Positions 25,140 to 37,429 of a stretch of DNA of 64,000 nucleotides are shown piece after piece (the first letter of the stretch is position 1; each line of letters opens with the position of its first letter). The translations under genes and the position numbers were made by a program. The notes beneath the pieces are model-generated. The model did no database searches, was not told the origin of the DNA, and saw only the letters and a list, made by a program, of their open reading frames with translations. The stretch is taken from assembly GCA_015680685.1 (NCBI GenBank), contig MNCI01033354.1, positions 186,132 to 250,131 on the forward strand, given 5' to 3'. This DNA comes from Gnetum montanum (Eukaryota; Streptophyta; Gnetopsida; Gnetales; Gnetaceae).

Positions 25140-27320
25140 TCCTTTTGGTGCCATCTACAGTTACAACACATTCATGGATTAGTAGAGGTAATGTGTAAAT
25201 TTAAAGTTTTGAGTACCTTTCCTATTAGTTACTTAGTTACACTTTGGCTAAGGTTTGACCATGGTAGATTAATTATTTTATTAAATATTTATTATAATTA
25301 TCACCAAAGCTTGTTGAAAATGTTTAACTCTTGTAATTTAGTATTTATTAGTTAACTTTTCAGTTAAACCCTTGTGGGAGTTAAGAAAATAGTGAATTTT
25401 TTCTTGTCAAATATGATACATTTGTGGTCCCCACAACAAAGAGCTTACCTCTAGTAGTTTTAGGGTCAAAGAATGAAATGATTTGGATAAATGGTTTATA
25501 AGTTATGGGCTCTAGAAGGTTCTGGGCTCTAAAAAATTGAAAAACCCCTTTGCCATTTATGTGAAAATGTAAACTTTTCTAAGTGGGGCCATGTCTATTT
25601 ATACCATTTTTGACTTACATCAATGAGGCCTCATATACAAGGCCTCATATATGAGTCAACTCTGTTGATGGGGCCCATTAGCAAAAATTTTCAAACATCA
25701 ATATCTCAAAAAATACAATGAATTCTTCAATGAAATTGGCGTCTAAGGAATTTCAAAAAAGCCAAGAATATGATTAAATCATTGAAGAGGATCTTTGATA
25801 GCTCAATAATTGAAAATTTTGATGGAGAATGTATTTGATGAACAAAATTTGTAAAAGAATACATGGTGTGATGTAGAAGATGGGTGTACAAAAGATTTGG
25901 TTTGCAAGGATGTCAAAGGATAAGGAGCTTAACAAACTCAACCAAGAGATATGCAAGTGGGTCCTTTCCATAGTAGGCACATGCCTTTTTTACTCTTGAA
26001 TAACCTCAAATTAAGGAGTTCATAGACCCCATATATGACTAATGGTCAATGGAAGTTAAAAACCAAAACTCGAAAGATTCTACCTAAGAATTCAAATACG
26101 TCAAACCATGACATAGAATCAAGAACATGGACATCAATAGTGAGTTGAATTATGGTCAGCATAGATGGATGATAGAGAAGGTGAAATGGAATTCCAACTA
26201 AGGTCATAAGAAGTCCCTTGTGAAGTTTATGTTTAAAGTGATCAAAGAAGATCCATCCTTAGTCTAGACCAAAACCAACCTCTTTTTAGTGACTTTGCAT
26301 CACCACTTCAAGACTGATCCATCCCCTCAAGACACAAGAGTGCTTCCATAAAACAACAACCACCATTCCATAAAGAGAAGAAAAGAGAAATAGGAAGTGA
26401 GATAAGACCTTAGTTAGAGAGGACCTTCACGCATGGGTGCATGTCTTTATAGTCCCATAACTGGTGCTTGTATCCTATTTATTTGTCTAAGAGGTGTGCT
26501 TTGAATTCCCATCATGTTTTTTTTCTTTTGTTTGTTTTGTTTATTTTTTTTCTTTTTTTTTATTTTATGGATGAGAATCACACCATGTAAAGACTTATTT
26601 TTCTTCCTATTATTGGAACNCTAGTCCCATAACTGGTGCTTGTATCCTATTTATTTGTCTAAGGGGTGTGCTTTGAATTCCCATCATGTTTTTTTTCTTT
26701 TGTTTGTTTTGTTTATTTTTTTATTTTTTTTATTTTATGGATCAGAATCACACCATGTAAAGACTTATTTTTCTTCCTATTATTGGAACAAGGAATGGTA
26801 AGAGGTTGATGAGAACACTCGAGCACTCAAGTAAGTAGAAGAGCATGAAGAGTATTGAGTCCCCTTGAAGTCACACCTTGTTCAAACCTTTGAATCTTTT
26901 CCAATTGCAAAAACTACCAAGGTCACAAATATATTAAAAGTTGGTTTAATGAAAGGGATCTCAAACTTTAAAAACAAGGAAAACTATAGAGTTTATAGAC
27001 GAGTGGATGTCGTGGACTCACCAGCTATTCCATGAAAAAGAAACCATGACTAAGTCATTGGCACAGGAATTCAAAAATAGAAACCAAACATTAGCAAACC
27101 AAAAACATAAAGCACAAACCACCATTAGTGACAACCACAGCACCACTATGTCCTATTGGCAATAAAGCACTTTTATTAGCAAAAATTTGAAAATCACACT
27201 TAAACAAAACAAAGTAAAATACACTAGAAAGTGTAAAATATTCAATAAAGATTTAAATGTACTAAGGATGGTGTAAAATAAAAAATGATGTAAAAATAAG
27301 ATAAATTTTGAAAATCAAAA
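25140..27320. other. R4 long non-coding block
   Basis: It is the counterpart of 10160-12200, without a sustained frame. Words GATGAGGCCTC, AAGGCCTCATATATG and GATGGGGCCC at 25620-25680 correspond to the GATGGGGCCTC repeats of R3. It includes the duplicated segment at 26450-26789. Confidence 0.55.
26450..26789. repeat. 168-bp direct duplication abutting an N
   Basis: The sequence from AGTCCCATAACTGGTGC to TATTGGAAC (26450-26619) is repeated almost without change at 26622-26789, with N at 26620 between the copies. Only a few bases in a poly-T tract and one or two others differ. R3 and R5 have the segment once. Near identity next to an N, in otherwise diverged DNA, suggests an assembly join. 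Confidence 0.75.
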
Positions 27321-27359
27321 AGTTCTAAAATAAAAAAATTGCAAAATCAAAAATGTGAA

Positions 27360-28560
27360 AAATGAAAAATAGAAAAACTGAGGAGCCATATGGATGATCA
27401 GCATGGATGGCCATCTCCCCCATGATTGAGTTGGAAGGAGGAGATTCAAAAAATTTAACATGGTTGTCCATCCATTGAGGTATTTGTTCCACTAGCTTGC
27501 TTTGGCTCATGGAAAAGCTTCACTTGTTGGATGTTGATCAACTACTTTTTATTTGGGATCTCGAGTTTGTATATTATCATGGCCCTAGAAGGAAAGGTTT
27601 CATCAATTATGGAAGGTCCTTCCCACAATATTTGAAATTTTATTTTCTAAAGTACATGTGTGGGATTCCAATAAAGAACTTTATCTCCTATTTGAAATTT
27701 TACTTTCCATATTCTCAGGTCATGTCATTATTTGTTGAATGCCTTATGTACTTCATTCAAAGATAGGGCCACCAATTAGTTTTTGTCTAACACATTGAGG
27801 TTGATCAATCTTTCTTTTGGACTAGACTAGATCAAGATTCAGGTCACAGGCTATTGAGAGTGTACACAACTTAGATTGAATTAGGAGCATTGGGAGTTTT
27901 CCATACACTAACTCATAGGGAGAGTAGCCAATAGAAAGCTTCCATGTTGAGTAGTAGGCCCATAGGGCATCATTGAGTTTTGTGCTCCAATCTCTCCTAT
28001 ATTTGCTTTTGGTCCTTGTTAGGATCTTTGTGATCTCCCTATTGGTTACCTTTGCTTGACTGTTGGCTTGGGGGTGATAGGGTATTATTAATTTATGTTT
28101 AACCCCAAAGTGTTTCATCAACTTTTTTAAAAGTAGCACCTGTGAAGCAAGCTCCATTGTCAAAAATTAGTGCATGTGACATCCCAAACCTATTGATAAC
28201 ATTTTTCTATACAAATCTAACAACAATGGATGATGTACAATTAGTGATGGTTACTGCTTATACCCATTTTTTGCAATAGGTAACTACTACAATGATATAC
28301 ACGTTTTCATTTGACATGGGTGTAATGGGACCCATGAAGTCCATGCCCCATATGTCAAAGGGCTCTAATGGCTAAATCCACTGTTAAGGACTCTCCATTC
28401 AAGCAGTTACCCCACCATATCTTTGACAATGTTCAAAAGATCAAAAAAATTGGTGGAAATCCCTAAAGATTGTAGGCCAATATTATGCTACCATCAATAT
28501 TTTTATCATCATGTGTCTTCCTGCATAGTGGCCTCCACAAGGGCCTTCATGAGCATCCTA
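27360..28560 (-). pseudogene. R4 integrase (broken)
   Basis: The 113-codon frame 27822-28163 holds the end of the core (KHKLIIPYHPQANSQAK, WSTKLNDALWAY, IGYSPYELVYGK). Upstream pieces near 28350 read WGMDFMGP and near 28165 FDNGACF, so the first two catalytic Asp are kept. The third site is Lys (QAKVTNREI). The integrase C-terminus reads on to about 27360. Stops and shifts break the frame. Confidence 0.8.
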
Positions 28561-28799
28561 GAGAATGCATAGTTGATCTGCATTAGAGACACATCAATGA
28601 ACTAGGCCATTGGTGCATACCTTATAAAGTTGTTTATTTATTTCCATGAAGTATTTTGGCCAATGAAAAAAACTATTTCTTCTTCCTAAATTCCATACCT
28701 TGTGACATCTCTTAAGTAAGAAGGTAAGTGAAGATGTTGTCATACCATTTTGTTTTTGTGGGCACCTGGTCATTTATTTTTCCTATAAAGAGGAGTTCA

Positions 28800-29220
28800 C
28801 CTATAAACTTATCAAAGAATGAGCGTTCCTTGTCTTTATTATCCCATCTTAATTAAGAGAGGTGGTTAGTGGCCACATTTTTAGTCCATTTTCAATCTAC
28901 AATTGTGAGATCAAATTTCTGCAAGATCACAAGCCATCGTATGATACAAGGACTTACCTTCAACTTATTCATCAAGAAGTGGATGGCACTGTGGTCTATA
29001 TGTACAAATATTTTATAACCAGACATATAGTTCCTAAAATTTTCAAGATCATACACCATTGCCATTAATTCTTTCTCCATTGTGATGTAATTCAACTATG
29101 CATCCACAATGCTTTGGCTTGCGCAATGAATGTAATATGGATGTTTCTTGTCATCCATCTGTGTAAGCATGGCTCCCAAAGCATAATTAGATGTGTCCAT
29201 CATTATGTAAAATGTTCTGA
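28800..29220 (-). pseudogene. R4 RNase H domain (broken)
   Basis: The open piece 28892-29095 reads NYITMEKELMAMVYDLENF and VFVHIDHSAIHFLMNK, matching the R3 RNase H with the same IDH in place of TDH. Flanking parts continue in other frames. Confidence 0.75.
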
Positions 29221-29299
29221 ACCAATTTGGTGCTCATAGAATTGAAGTCTCTACAAGATTTTCCTTTAGTAGTTGAAATGCATGTTCACACACCTTGAA

Positions 29300-30080
29300 C
29301 TAGATGAATGAAGCATCTTTCTTCGTAAGCTTAACCAATGACTTTGCAATCTTAGAGAAATTCTCTATGAATCACCAGTAGTAGCTAGTATGTCCAAGGA
29401 ATCATTGAGCATATTTAGCTATATTTGGTTAGTGTGTGATTCCTTGAATGATCCTTATTTTTTTTTTTGGATCTACCACAATCCCTACCTAAGTCATTCT
29501 ATGCTCCAATACTATGCCTTCCTAGACCATTAAATGGATTTTCTGCCAATTAAGCCTAAGGTTTGTTTGCACACATCTTTTTAGTACCTACTTAAGGCAA
29601 TCCAAAGCTTGCTCAAATGTAACCCCATAGGTAGAGAAGTCATCCATGAAAACTTCTTTCCTGCTACTAATTTGTTGTTGGAAAATACTAAGGACCAGGT
29701 GTTGAAATGTTGCAAGGGAATTACATAGACCAAACAACATCTTACAATATGCAAAATTCCCCCATGAACTTGTGAATGTTGTCTTGGCCTAATCTTTTAG
29801 CATAATTTGAATTTGGTTATAGCCACTATATCCATCCAAGAAGCTATAATAGCAATGCCTAGAGATAGTGTCCAACACTTGGTCTACAAATGGAAATGGG
29901 AAATGATCTTTAAATTTTATCGTATTCAATAACATAAAGTTGATATAGACTTCCACTTGCCATCTTTCTTTGGCACAATTATGAGCGGGCAAACCCACTT
30001 ACTATATGCAATGGGATAGATGAACCCCATCTTGATAATTTTTTCTATTTCCTTCTTGATGATCTATTTCAATTTGGGAT
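29300..30080 (-). pseudogene. R4 reverse transcriptase (broken)
   Basis: The open piece 29789-29998 contains KDHFPFPFVDQVLDTIS and FLDGYSGYNQIQI. The active site EVFMDDFS is read near 29633-29655 on the minus strand. The block near 29960 that should read as the lysine-rich finger is shifted (CAKERWQVEVYINF). The domain order matches R3. Confidence 0.75.
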
Positions 30081-30639
30081 TTAGCTACCTCTATAGCTAC
30101 CTTCTTGACTTCATGGCCGAGTCAGTGTAGATGTGATGCTGGCATATCCTTGGATCGATTCCTGTCAGCTTGGGATATGACCAAGCACAGGTTGTTGGCC
30201 ATTTGTTAACCACCTTAAACAACTTTTCTCTTCATACAAGAGCAAGTTTTACATTGATTATGATTAGCTTTCCATTGTTTAAAACTACATAATCCATGTT
30301 AGCTAATAGATTTTTTAACTCTAGGGGTTCCTATTTGAAATTATCAAGGATTTCCAACTCTCCCCAATAGGTATCATCATCTTCTTCATCAAAGAGTTGG
30401 TGATGAACTTGCTTAAATTCATCCATGCTTTCAACATAGGCACATGTCAAGCACTTAGTAGGCTCCATGCATAATGTGCTACTATCAAAGTTAATTATCA
30501 ACCACTAGGTACCCTCCTATTTGGTGGCTATTGTGTATAGGCATCTTTGAATATATATTTCATGTGCACACTAATTACATGCTTGAATGAATGTACTCTT
30601 AATGGACCAAATTTTTTACATGAAATTGCAACCATTATC

Positions 30640-31020
30640 ACTATATGCAATTCATGGAACATGCTTCTTCTCTAAATGTCCAAATTCATTTTCCTTGGAG
30701 ATTTTCAAGGAGAGGGCCGTAATCCCCATTCATGCATCAACTGTGCTTAATCAAGCCCTGCCCACAATAATGGGAAAGTCACCTTTGCAATTTTTCACCT
30801 TTATCACTATAAAATTGACAAACAAGGACCATCCATAAACTATGGTTACAATGTCCTCCACTAATTCTAAAGGGATAATAATTGATTGATTTGCCAATTC
30901 TAAACAAATGTTGCTCTTCTTGAGAGGCTGTAGGTTCCAAGCCTTGTACATGTCATGGGAGATAAGATTGACACTGGAACTAGAATCAAGAAGAGCCTTG
31001 CATGGCTCAGGTCTAACATT
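30640..31020 (-). pseudogene. R4 aspartic protease (broken)
   Basis: The open piece 30751-30951 reads MYKAWNLQPLKKSNICLELA and ends GDFPIIVGRA, the C-terminal half of an Athila protease. The active-site half lies upstream at about 30960-31000 (CKALLDSSSS-like), in line with it. Confidence 0.65.
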
Positions 31021-31029
31021 CTATAAGTA

Positions 31030-33549
31030 AATAAGAGGACTACTTAGGTCCAATATTTTTGTGGGAAGATTACTGGCCTTAATCCAATCAAAACCAACAT
31101 GAGTTAGCATTACAGTGCAGATCTAAGGTGGCACTTGGTTTGAAGGGTACTCGAATGTATTTGATGCAAAGACTGAGGATGTTGGAGATACATGGTGACT
31201 AGCCAAATTAGGTTATGAGGGTTTGGGATGACTATTGGGTTGAAAAAATAGGTGTTTCCAAGATCGATTATCTGAACCACTTGGTTGGAAAGCTAGTTGT
31301 GAATATACAACCCTCGTAGCATTTCGTTGTTTTGGCTATAAAGGAATTTCACCTTACATGGATGGAATAGGAGGTAACTGGGTTGAGGGTGGAGGGATGT
31401 GTGCAAATGAATATGGAGGATAGTAAGAATATGGATTCTCTTCTTAAGTAGATGGTGAATGAATTTGATGGTACTCTAGAGGCTAATAGTAATTTTGGAA
31501 TGATGCATGACTCGCAAAACTTCTTAGAGAGATGGGTTGCTAAACATAGTATCCATATGGATTTGGTTGCCTATAGGGTATTGTTGTCTTGGTGGTGCAA
31601 TTTCTCATAACTGTGGTTGGTGCAGCTATTGCTATTATTCATATGATTGTGGTAGATCTCCACTTGGATAGTAAGCCTATTATTTCTAGTAGAACTACCT
31701 TAAATTACATTGAGGATAAGGTAATCATCTAGGTGCTTGCCTCCATGCTAGTCAAGGATTCAATGAGTACACCCAAGACTCTTGTAAGTGTGACATCATA
31801 GGGAAACATCTCTTAGGATGTTCATATTGACAAATGTCACAACCAACAACATGATTAGAGTCTATCTCCATAACTTCTTCCACTATATCAACTTTTCCCT
31901 TATCTCTTTGGTAGGCATGTTTAGCTTTTTTCTCCCTCTTATGGTTATGATCACTATTTTTCTCTTTGGATTCTTTAGTAATCTTCATAGTAATTTGGAA
32001 TTTTTCATCCAACAAGTTCCATAATTTGTCAACCTTTGCCAAAATATCATAAATAGATTTCTGGATGGGCAAGGTTTTCCTATTCACGACTTCATCAAAT
32101 GATGACTCCTCCTCATCACAGAATTAGACCTCCCTTTTCCTAATGGAAGGGTCCCTATTATATTCTTCTACACTTTTCATTTTTCACAACTCACCTTCTT
32201 CTTTTGCTACCTACTCTATCAACCTTTGTATCTGATGAGCTAGATAATCTCCCTTGGACATAAACCCCAAGAGTTCTTTTGGTTTCTACTCTAACCCCAT
32301 CTACAATGTAGTGGAGTTATTCCCTCTAAGAATAACCATGGCTAGGGTATCAATGTAAGAGAGAATAATATCTTCCCATGGTAGCATCCAAGGGTTCATG
32401 TGCTCCTTATTTCTAGCCTTGGATTTGCCTTCTTAGATTGGATACTTTAGAGCACGTCTAGTATTTCTCATTAAATAGCTCAAGCATTGTACTCCATTCA
32501 TGAATAGATTCTAACTCAAAGGATTGGTACTAGCTTTCAACATCCTTAATGAGTATCTCAGGGAAGAGTTTTAGTTTTTGCCAATCATTTTCAGTGTTCA
32601 GCAAGGCACAAGAATCATGAAAATCTTGTGGATGTTTCTATGGATTATAGTTATATTGCCCCTCAAATCCTAGGATATTGTTCATGTCAAAGCACATGAT
32701 CCAACTATCTTTCACATGCCTAGTTGAAATCTTAACTACCTCTGCAATATTAAGCATGCTTCAAGTTGCCAATAGATTATCATCATCATCATTATTTCAT
32801 TGTCATTAATGATGTCCTCTACTACCCCTTTGATTATTATGGACATGGTGATTAGTATTATTGCCTCATTGCTCACCTCCATAACAATTGTTCCTTCTAC
32901 AACATCTTTCATAATCAAAAGAGGAAGAAGAAGTAGATGTAGATGAAGAAGAGGAAGAGGGAGGAGGACTACCTCCACCATGAAATCTACCAATTTCCAC
33001 TTGGCTATCACAATCATGTTCATCAAATTTCTATCATTTTGATGCTTGTTTGATCCGTTACGTTGACTACAATCTTTTCTTGAACCTAAATTGTGAATTA
33101 TAGATTGCAAATTCAAGGTCACATCCTTATCACCAGTAACAAAGGGTAGAGAATCTTCATGCTAAGAGCCCTTAGAGGCAAGATTCTTATTGTCATCTTA
33201 GTTCAATAGGAGCAAGGGATTAGTGAACCATTTCCCCTTAGCATCCTCATGATGCCTCTCTTGATGTCAATCTCAGTGGAACAATAGTCTCAGTAGTTGT
33301 AGTCTTGCATAACATATTCTTCTTGAAGATTGTGAATGTCTAACTTCTTAAGAGTTTGAAGCAACATCACAAGCATAGATTGATCAAGAGGCATTACAAT
33401 ATTCCCCTCCATATCATGCCACTGTAATTGCTCATCCTAATGTAGGATGAAGATGAAGTCTAGTACATACTCATTAGGATGAGTATATACCACTTTGCAC
33501 TCTTGTGGGAACAACAATTTCATATCATTTCACTTGTGAGAAGAAGACA
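31030..33549 (-). pseudogene. R4 gag (broken)
   Basis: The start codon at 33549 (complement) corresponds to that of R3. The 111-codon frame 31752-32087 has a Lys/Glu-rich stretch followed by the knuckle CDICQYEHPKRC (31803-31840). The 128-codon frame 32736-33122 covers a Ser/Leu-rich part in a shifted frame. About 60 residues downstream of the knuckle a Tyr/Pro-rich tail is readable (31400-31560). Confidence 0.7.
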
Positions 33550-33682
33550 TTTGGTAAAAAAATAAAGTATTAGTATGCTTTTGTAGTTATATTGTTTGCG
33601 AATGATATTAACCTTGAGGTTCATCCAATGATATTAATGATATCCACTAAACCTAGATAGTGCATGTTTCAACAAAAAGAAT

Positions 33683-33700
33683 CCCCAGCAACGGCATCAA
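33683..33700 (-). promoter_or_regulatory. R4 primer-binding site, tRNA-Asp type
   Basis: The plus strand CCCCAGCAACGGCATCA resembles the 3' end of plant tRNA-Asp (CCCCGGCAACGGCGCCA) with two changes, directly beside the LTR. Confidence 0.75.
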
Positions 33701-34605
33701 TGATGAATGGTGAAGGTACCCCTACACTCAACCATATGAATCATGAAGGATTCACAAATGATCCAGTTAAATTCCATGGACTCTCTAATTTCTAGTGCAC
33801 TAGTCTTCTAAGAAGTGAATCTTGCCCTAAGGTTGTTCGTTGTCTTCCCAATTACACTTGTGAAGTACAAAGGTATGATTAAGTGTAATTGAGGCATATG
33901 ATTTTTGTCATTTTATGGTTTATGTTCTTTGGTGCTTGAAGAGAGAGATAAAGTAATTTAATGACTAATTCGATCTAACTAACTAATCGGTCTCTAGCTA
34001 ATCTTAACATAAGCATCTGATCCCACTTTCCATACATGTCCTAAACCCACATATCCACTACTGGGTTACCAAGCGCTATGCTACTAGGTGCACCAAGCAA
34101 TAACACTACTAAGATTACCAAGTGAATACGTGTTATGCTCAAAGTAGTCATACTTATGTATTTAATCTATCTAGCTTATCTTGCTTAATTAGCTTAATTA
34201 CTGGGAAAACATTAAATAATTAACTAAGAGCATTAAATGCATGAATAAATATCTAAACTATCCATAATGCTACAAGGTTTATCAAGAAGCTTGTCTTTAT
34301 TGTTGTACACACTATCATGCTTAGGTACAACAATGCTCAAATAAATATCTATACACTCAATGACTCCTACTATGGGCACTTGGGAAAAATATTCTAACTT
34401 TCAAATGTAAAATCTATAAGAGTTTAGCTACTACTATGAATTGGATGCCCATAAACATGGTTGGAAGCTTGCATTTATAGGTTTTTCTCTAGTGTTGCGT
34501 TGATAGGGCCCTATCAATGTAACAAACACTATGTCAACGTGGCCCCATCAATGGGATAACACCATGTAAATAGGGCTTGTTGATAGGACACTTTGATGCT
34601 CATCA
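33701..34605 (-). repeat. R4 5' LTR (right copy)
   Basis: It matches 21098-22060 and ends CTCATCA at 34605. The minus-strand TATA-like ATAAAT is the complement of about 34473-34479. The palindrome at 34500-34517 lies upstream of it in element sense. Confidence 0.85.
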
Positions 34606-34610
34606 ATCCT

Positions 34611-35260
34611 CAAAATAATTTTAGACTATTTAAGAGCCCAACTAATGAGAACTTAGATAAACTCAATGAAATTCTTGCTTCCTTCATTGAAAGTAGGCAG
34701 TTCATGAGTGAAATAAGAAGAAGATTCCAAGACTTAACAAAGAATGAATTACCTTATCAACTTGAGCCAAATCCTACATTTCAAAGAAAGGGTAAGGAGC
34801 AATTTCATTTCATAACTACTAGGAGTGGAAAGACCATTGAGCCTAAAGCCCAAAAGAAGATTATATTTCAAGAAGTTGGGATCCAAGAAAAAGTTCAGCC
34901 ACAAGTACTAAATAAAGAGGAAAATAACCAATAAATAAGAAAAAGAGAACAACCATTAACCTCTTCTCCTCTGCCTAGATAAAAAACCTTATTCCATTTT
35001 CCTAAATGATTGCAAGAGGACTTTACAACTAAGGCCCATATAGAAAACATGTTTAGCAAATTATATTTGCATATTCCTTTAGAACAAGTTGTAAAGGATG
35101 CACCTCTTTATGCCAAGTATTTAAGAGAATTATGCACTAATAGAAGGGAAGAAAAGATTCCTAGGCAAGTTTATTTGGTTGATAATCTATCTCAACTTAT
35201 AAAAACCCATGAGTTCCAAAATATCAAGATCCAAGGGTTCCTACAATTCTAATTAAAATA
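34611..35260 (+). pseudogene. R2 gag, second part, and gag-protease linker (broken)
   Basis: The frame 34593-34934 begins inside the R4 LTR, but from 34611 it is R2: NFRLFKSPTNENLDKLNEIL, KNELPYQLEPNP and TTRSGKTIEPK. After a stop at 34935 the frame 35010-35252 reads KLYLHIPLEQVVKDAPLYAK and REEKIPRQVYLVD, which resembles the linker between gag and protease in Athila polyproteins (two conserved helices ending in a YAKYL motif). Confidence 0.75.
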
Positions 35261-35261
35261 A

Positions 35262-35530
35262 ATGAATAAATTATTAGGAATGCTTTATTGGATCTATGAG
35301 CTAGTATCAATATTATGCCACTTGAAATGGCTTGGTCACTTTATTTGGAGGATATAAGAAAGGTAAATATGACAATCTCTTTGGCTAATGGTTCTAATGT
35401 AAAACCTATAGGAGTAGTGGGAGATTTACTAGTAAAGGTTGAAAGAGGAAAATACCTTGTTGATTTTGTAGTATTGGAAGTAAAAGATCTAAATTTTTTT
35501 CCCATCATATTAGGTAGATCTTGATTAGCA
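35262..35530 (+). pseudogene. R2 aspartic protease (broken)
   Basis: Near 35280 the frame reads ALLDL, stop, ASINIMPLEMAW: the active-site Gly codon has become TGA. The open frame 35315-35524 then gives SLANGSNVKPIGVVGDLLVK and FPIILGRS, the rest of an Athila protease. Confidence 0.75.
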
Positions 35531-35747
35531 ATAGCTGATGCAATAATTAATCATAGATCAGGGCAACTCCAATTATCTTTTGCTAATCTTACTTTTATGC
35601 TTAACATATATGATAAAGTAAAAGAGGATTGATTGAATGAAGATTTGAAAGAGGCTAGAGTGCCCTATACAATACGCACTTTAGCAGTGGCAAAAGATAG
35701 GGAAACATTGGTACTAAATAGTTTTGAGAAAGAGCCTTTAGACCACC

Positions 35748-35773
35748 CCTCGCACCCCCCNCCCCCCCCCCCC
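35748..35773. other. Poly-C run with N
   Basis: A homopolymer of about 20 C interrupted by N at 35761 sits between the R2 protease and RT. The length is not reliable, so the frame across it cannot be judged. Confidence 0.8.
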
Positions 35774-35939
35774 GACAAAAGAATAAAAAGATCTCCTTGC
35801 CCAAATTTTGAATTTGTATTTGGGAAATATTGGATAAAAAATTCAACCACCTAATAATGACTCTTTGAATCTTATAGAATTACCCAATACTATTAAGTAC
35901 CTGTTTCCTTAATCATAATAAATCAATAATAATAAATTT

Positions 35940-36832
35940 CCAACTTTCTGATGATCAAGAAGCTAAATTATTAGAAGTTTTACATAGAAAGTATAAGGCA
36001 TTTACATGGATTTATGAGGAACTTCATCAAGAAATCTCACCCAACATCTACCAACATCATAGCTATGTAGAAGAAAATGTGAAATTGGTAATAATTCCCC
36101 CTAGACAAATTAATCTATCTTTAAAATAAATAGTTAAGGATGAGATTTCTAAACTTTGGAAGGAAGGACTCATTTATCCAATAGTCAATAGTGAATGGAT
36201 AAGCCCTATTACTGTTGTTCCTAAAAAAGGTGAAAAATGAAGAGTTTTTCTTGATTATAGGAAGCTCAATCAAAACACAAAGAAGGATCATTTCTCTCTA
36301 CCTTACATAAACCAAATTTTGGAGAAATTAGAAAGAAATGAGTATTATTATTTTTTGGATGGGTTTAGTGGTTCCAATAAAGTAGTAATTACACCTAAGG
36401 GCCAACATAAAATAACATTTACATGTCCATATGGAACTTTTACTTACTGACAGATGCCTTTTGGCCTCTGTAATGCACCTGCTACTTTCCAAAGAGCCAT
36501 GATATTAGTATTCTATGATATTTTAGAAGATTATGTGGAAGTTTATGGATGATTTTTCAATTTATGGGGATAGTTATGAACAAACATTACAACATTTAGA
36601 ATGTTTATTAGAAAGATGTATTGATAAAAATCTAAAATTGAGTTGGAAAAAGAGTCATTTGATGGTTACAAGAAGTATAGTCTTGGAACATGTTATCTCT
36701 AAGAATGGGATAAGAATAGATGAGGAAAAAGTAAAAGTAATATCTACACTACCAGCTCCAACTAATTTAAAGACCGTTCGATCCTTTCTAAAACAAGCTA
36801 GATATTATAGGCAATTTTTCAAATATTTTTAA
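35940..36832 (+). pseudogene. R2 reverse transcriptase (broken)
   Basis: Blocks in order: LDYRKLNQNTKKDHFSLPYI near 36255-36310, YYFLDGFSG near 36345, HKITFTCPYGTF near 36410, MPFGLCNAPATFQRAM near 36455-36500, and FMDDFSIYGDS in the frame 36533-36832, which continues through KKSHLMV and NLKTVRSFLKQARYYRQFF. One frame change falls just before the active site, and two Trp codons read TGA. Confidence 0.85.
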
Positions 36833-37400
36833 AAAATTGCTAAACCACTTTACATGCTCCTAGAAAAAGTTGTTCCTTTTGTATGGACTAATGATTTTCA
36901 AGAATCATTTTCAAAACTTAAGAAAAGAGTAACCACCACCCCTTTACTTAATGCATCCAATTGGAATTTTTTATTCAATTTAATGTGTGATGCTAGTGAC
37001 ACCACTGTATGGGTAGTTTTAGGAAAATATATAGATAATAAGCCATGAGTCATCTATTATGTGTCTAAAAGTTTAGATCAAGCCCAAGTAAATTATACAC
37101 TACCGAAAAAGAAATTTTAGCCATTATGTCTTCTTTGGATAAATTTAGACATTATTTAATAGGATATAAAACTAGAGTTTATACTAACCATTTAGCCATT
37201 AAAGTTTTAGCTAGTAAAAAATAAAAAATACTAGAGTAATAAGATGGTGTCTATTACTCCAAGAATTTGATTTAGACATTTTAGATAAAAGGGGTAGAGA
37301 AAATGTTGTGGTAGATAATCTTTCTAGATTAGAAACAAGGGATGAAAATAGGATAAAAGGAGTATTCCATGATGAATTTCTTGATGAACAATTCTTTTCC
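36833..37400 (+). pseudogene. R2 RNase H domain (broken)
   Basis: The frame 36854-37048 gives VPFVWTNDFQESFSKLKKRV and LMCDASDTTVWVVLG. Shifted frames continue with KEILAIMSSLDKFRHYLIG, YTNHLAIKVL (TDH changed to TNH) and [12 protein letters not shown] near 37310-37335. The order and spacing are normal for gypsy pol. Confidence 0.75.
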
Positions 37401-37424
37401 ATAAACAAGGATCCATGGTTTGCT

Positions 37425-37425
37425 N
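37425..37425. other. Ambiguous base in R2 pol
   Basis: An N lies between RNase H and integrase of R2; the local frame cannot be judged. Confidence 0.9.
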
Positions 37426-37429
37426 GGAA

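Larger units (their letters stand above)
21098..34605 (-). mobile_element. R4: 13.5-kb Athila-like retrotransposon inserted in R2 gag
   Basis: LTRs at 21098-about 22060 and 33701-34605 start TGATGA and end CTCATCA (right copy). ATCCT flanks the element at 21093-21097 and 34606-34610, and R2 gag reads on across the join. Organisation and sequence follow R3 throughout, so the two are members of one family in the same orientation. Coding regions are broken. The integrase keeps two catalytic Asp residues and shares with R3 a Lys at the third site. Confidence 0.88.
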
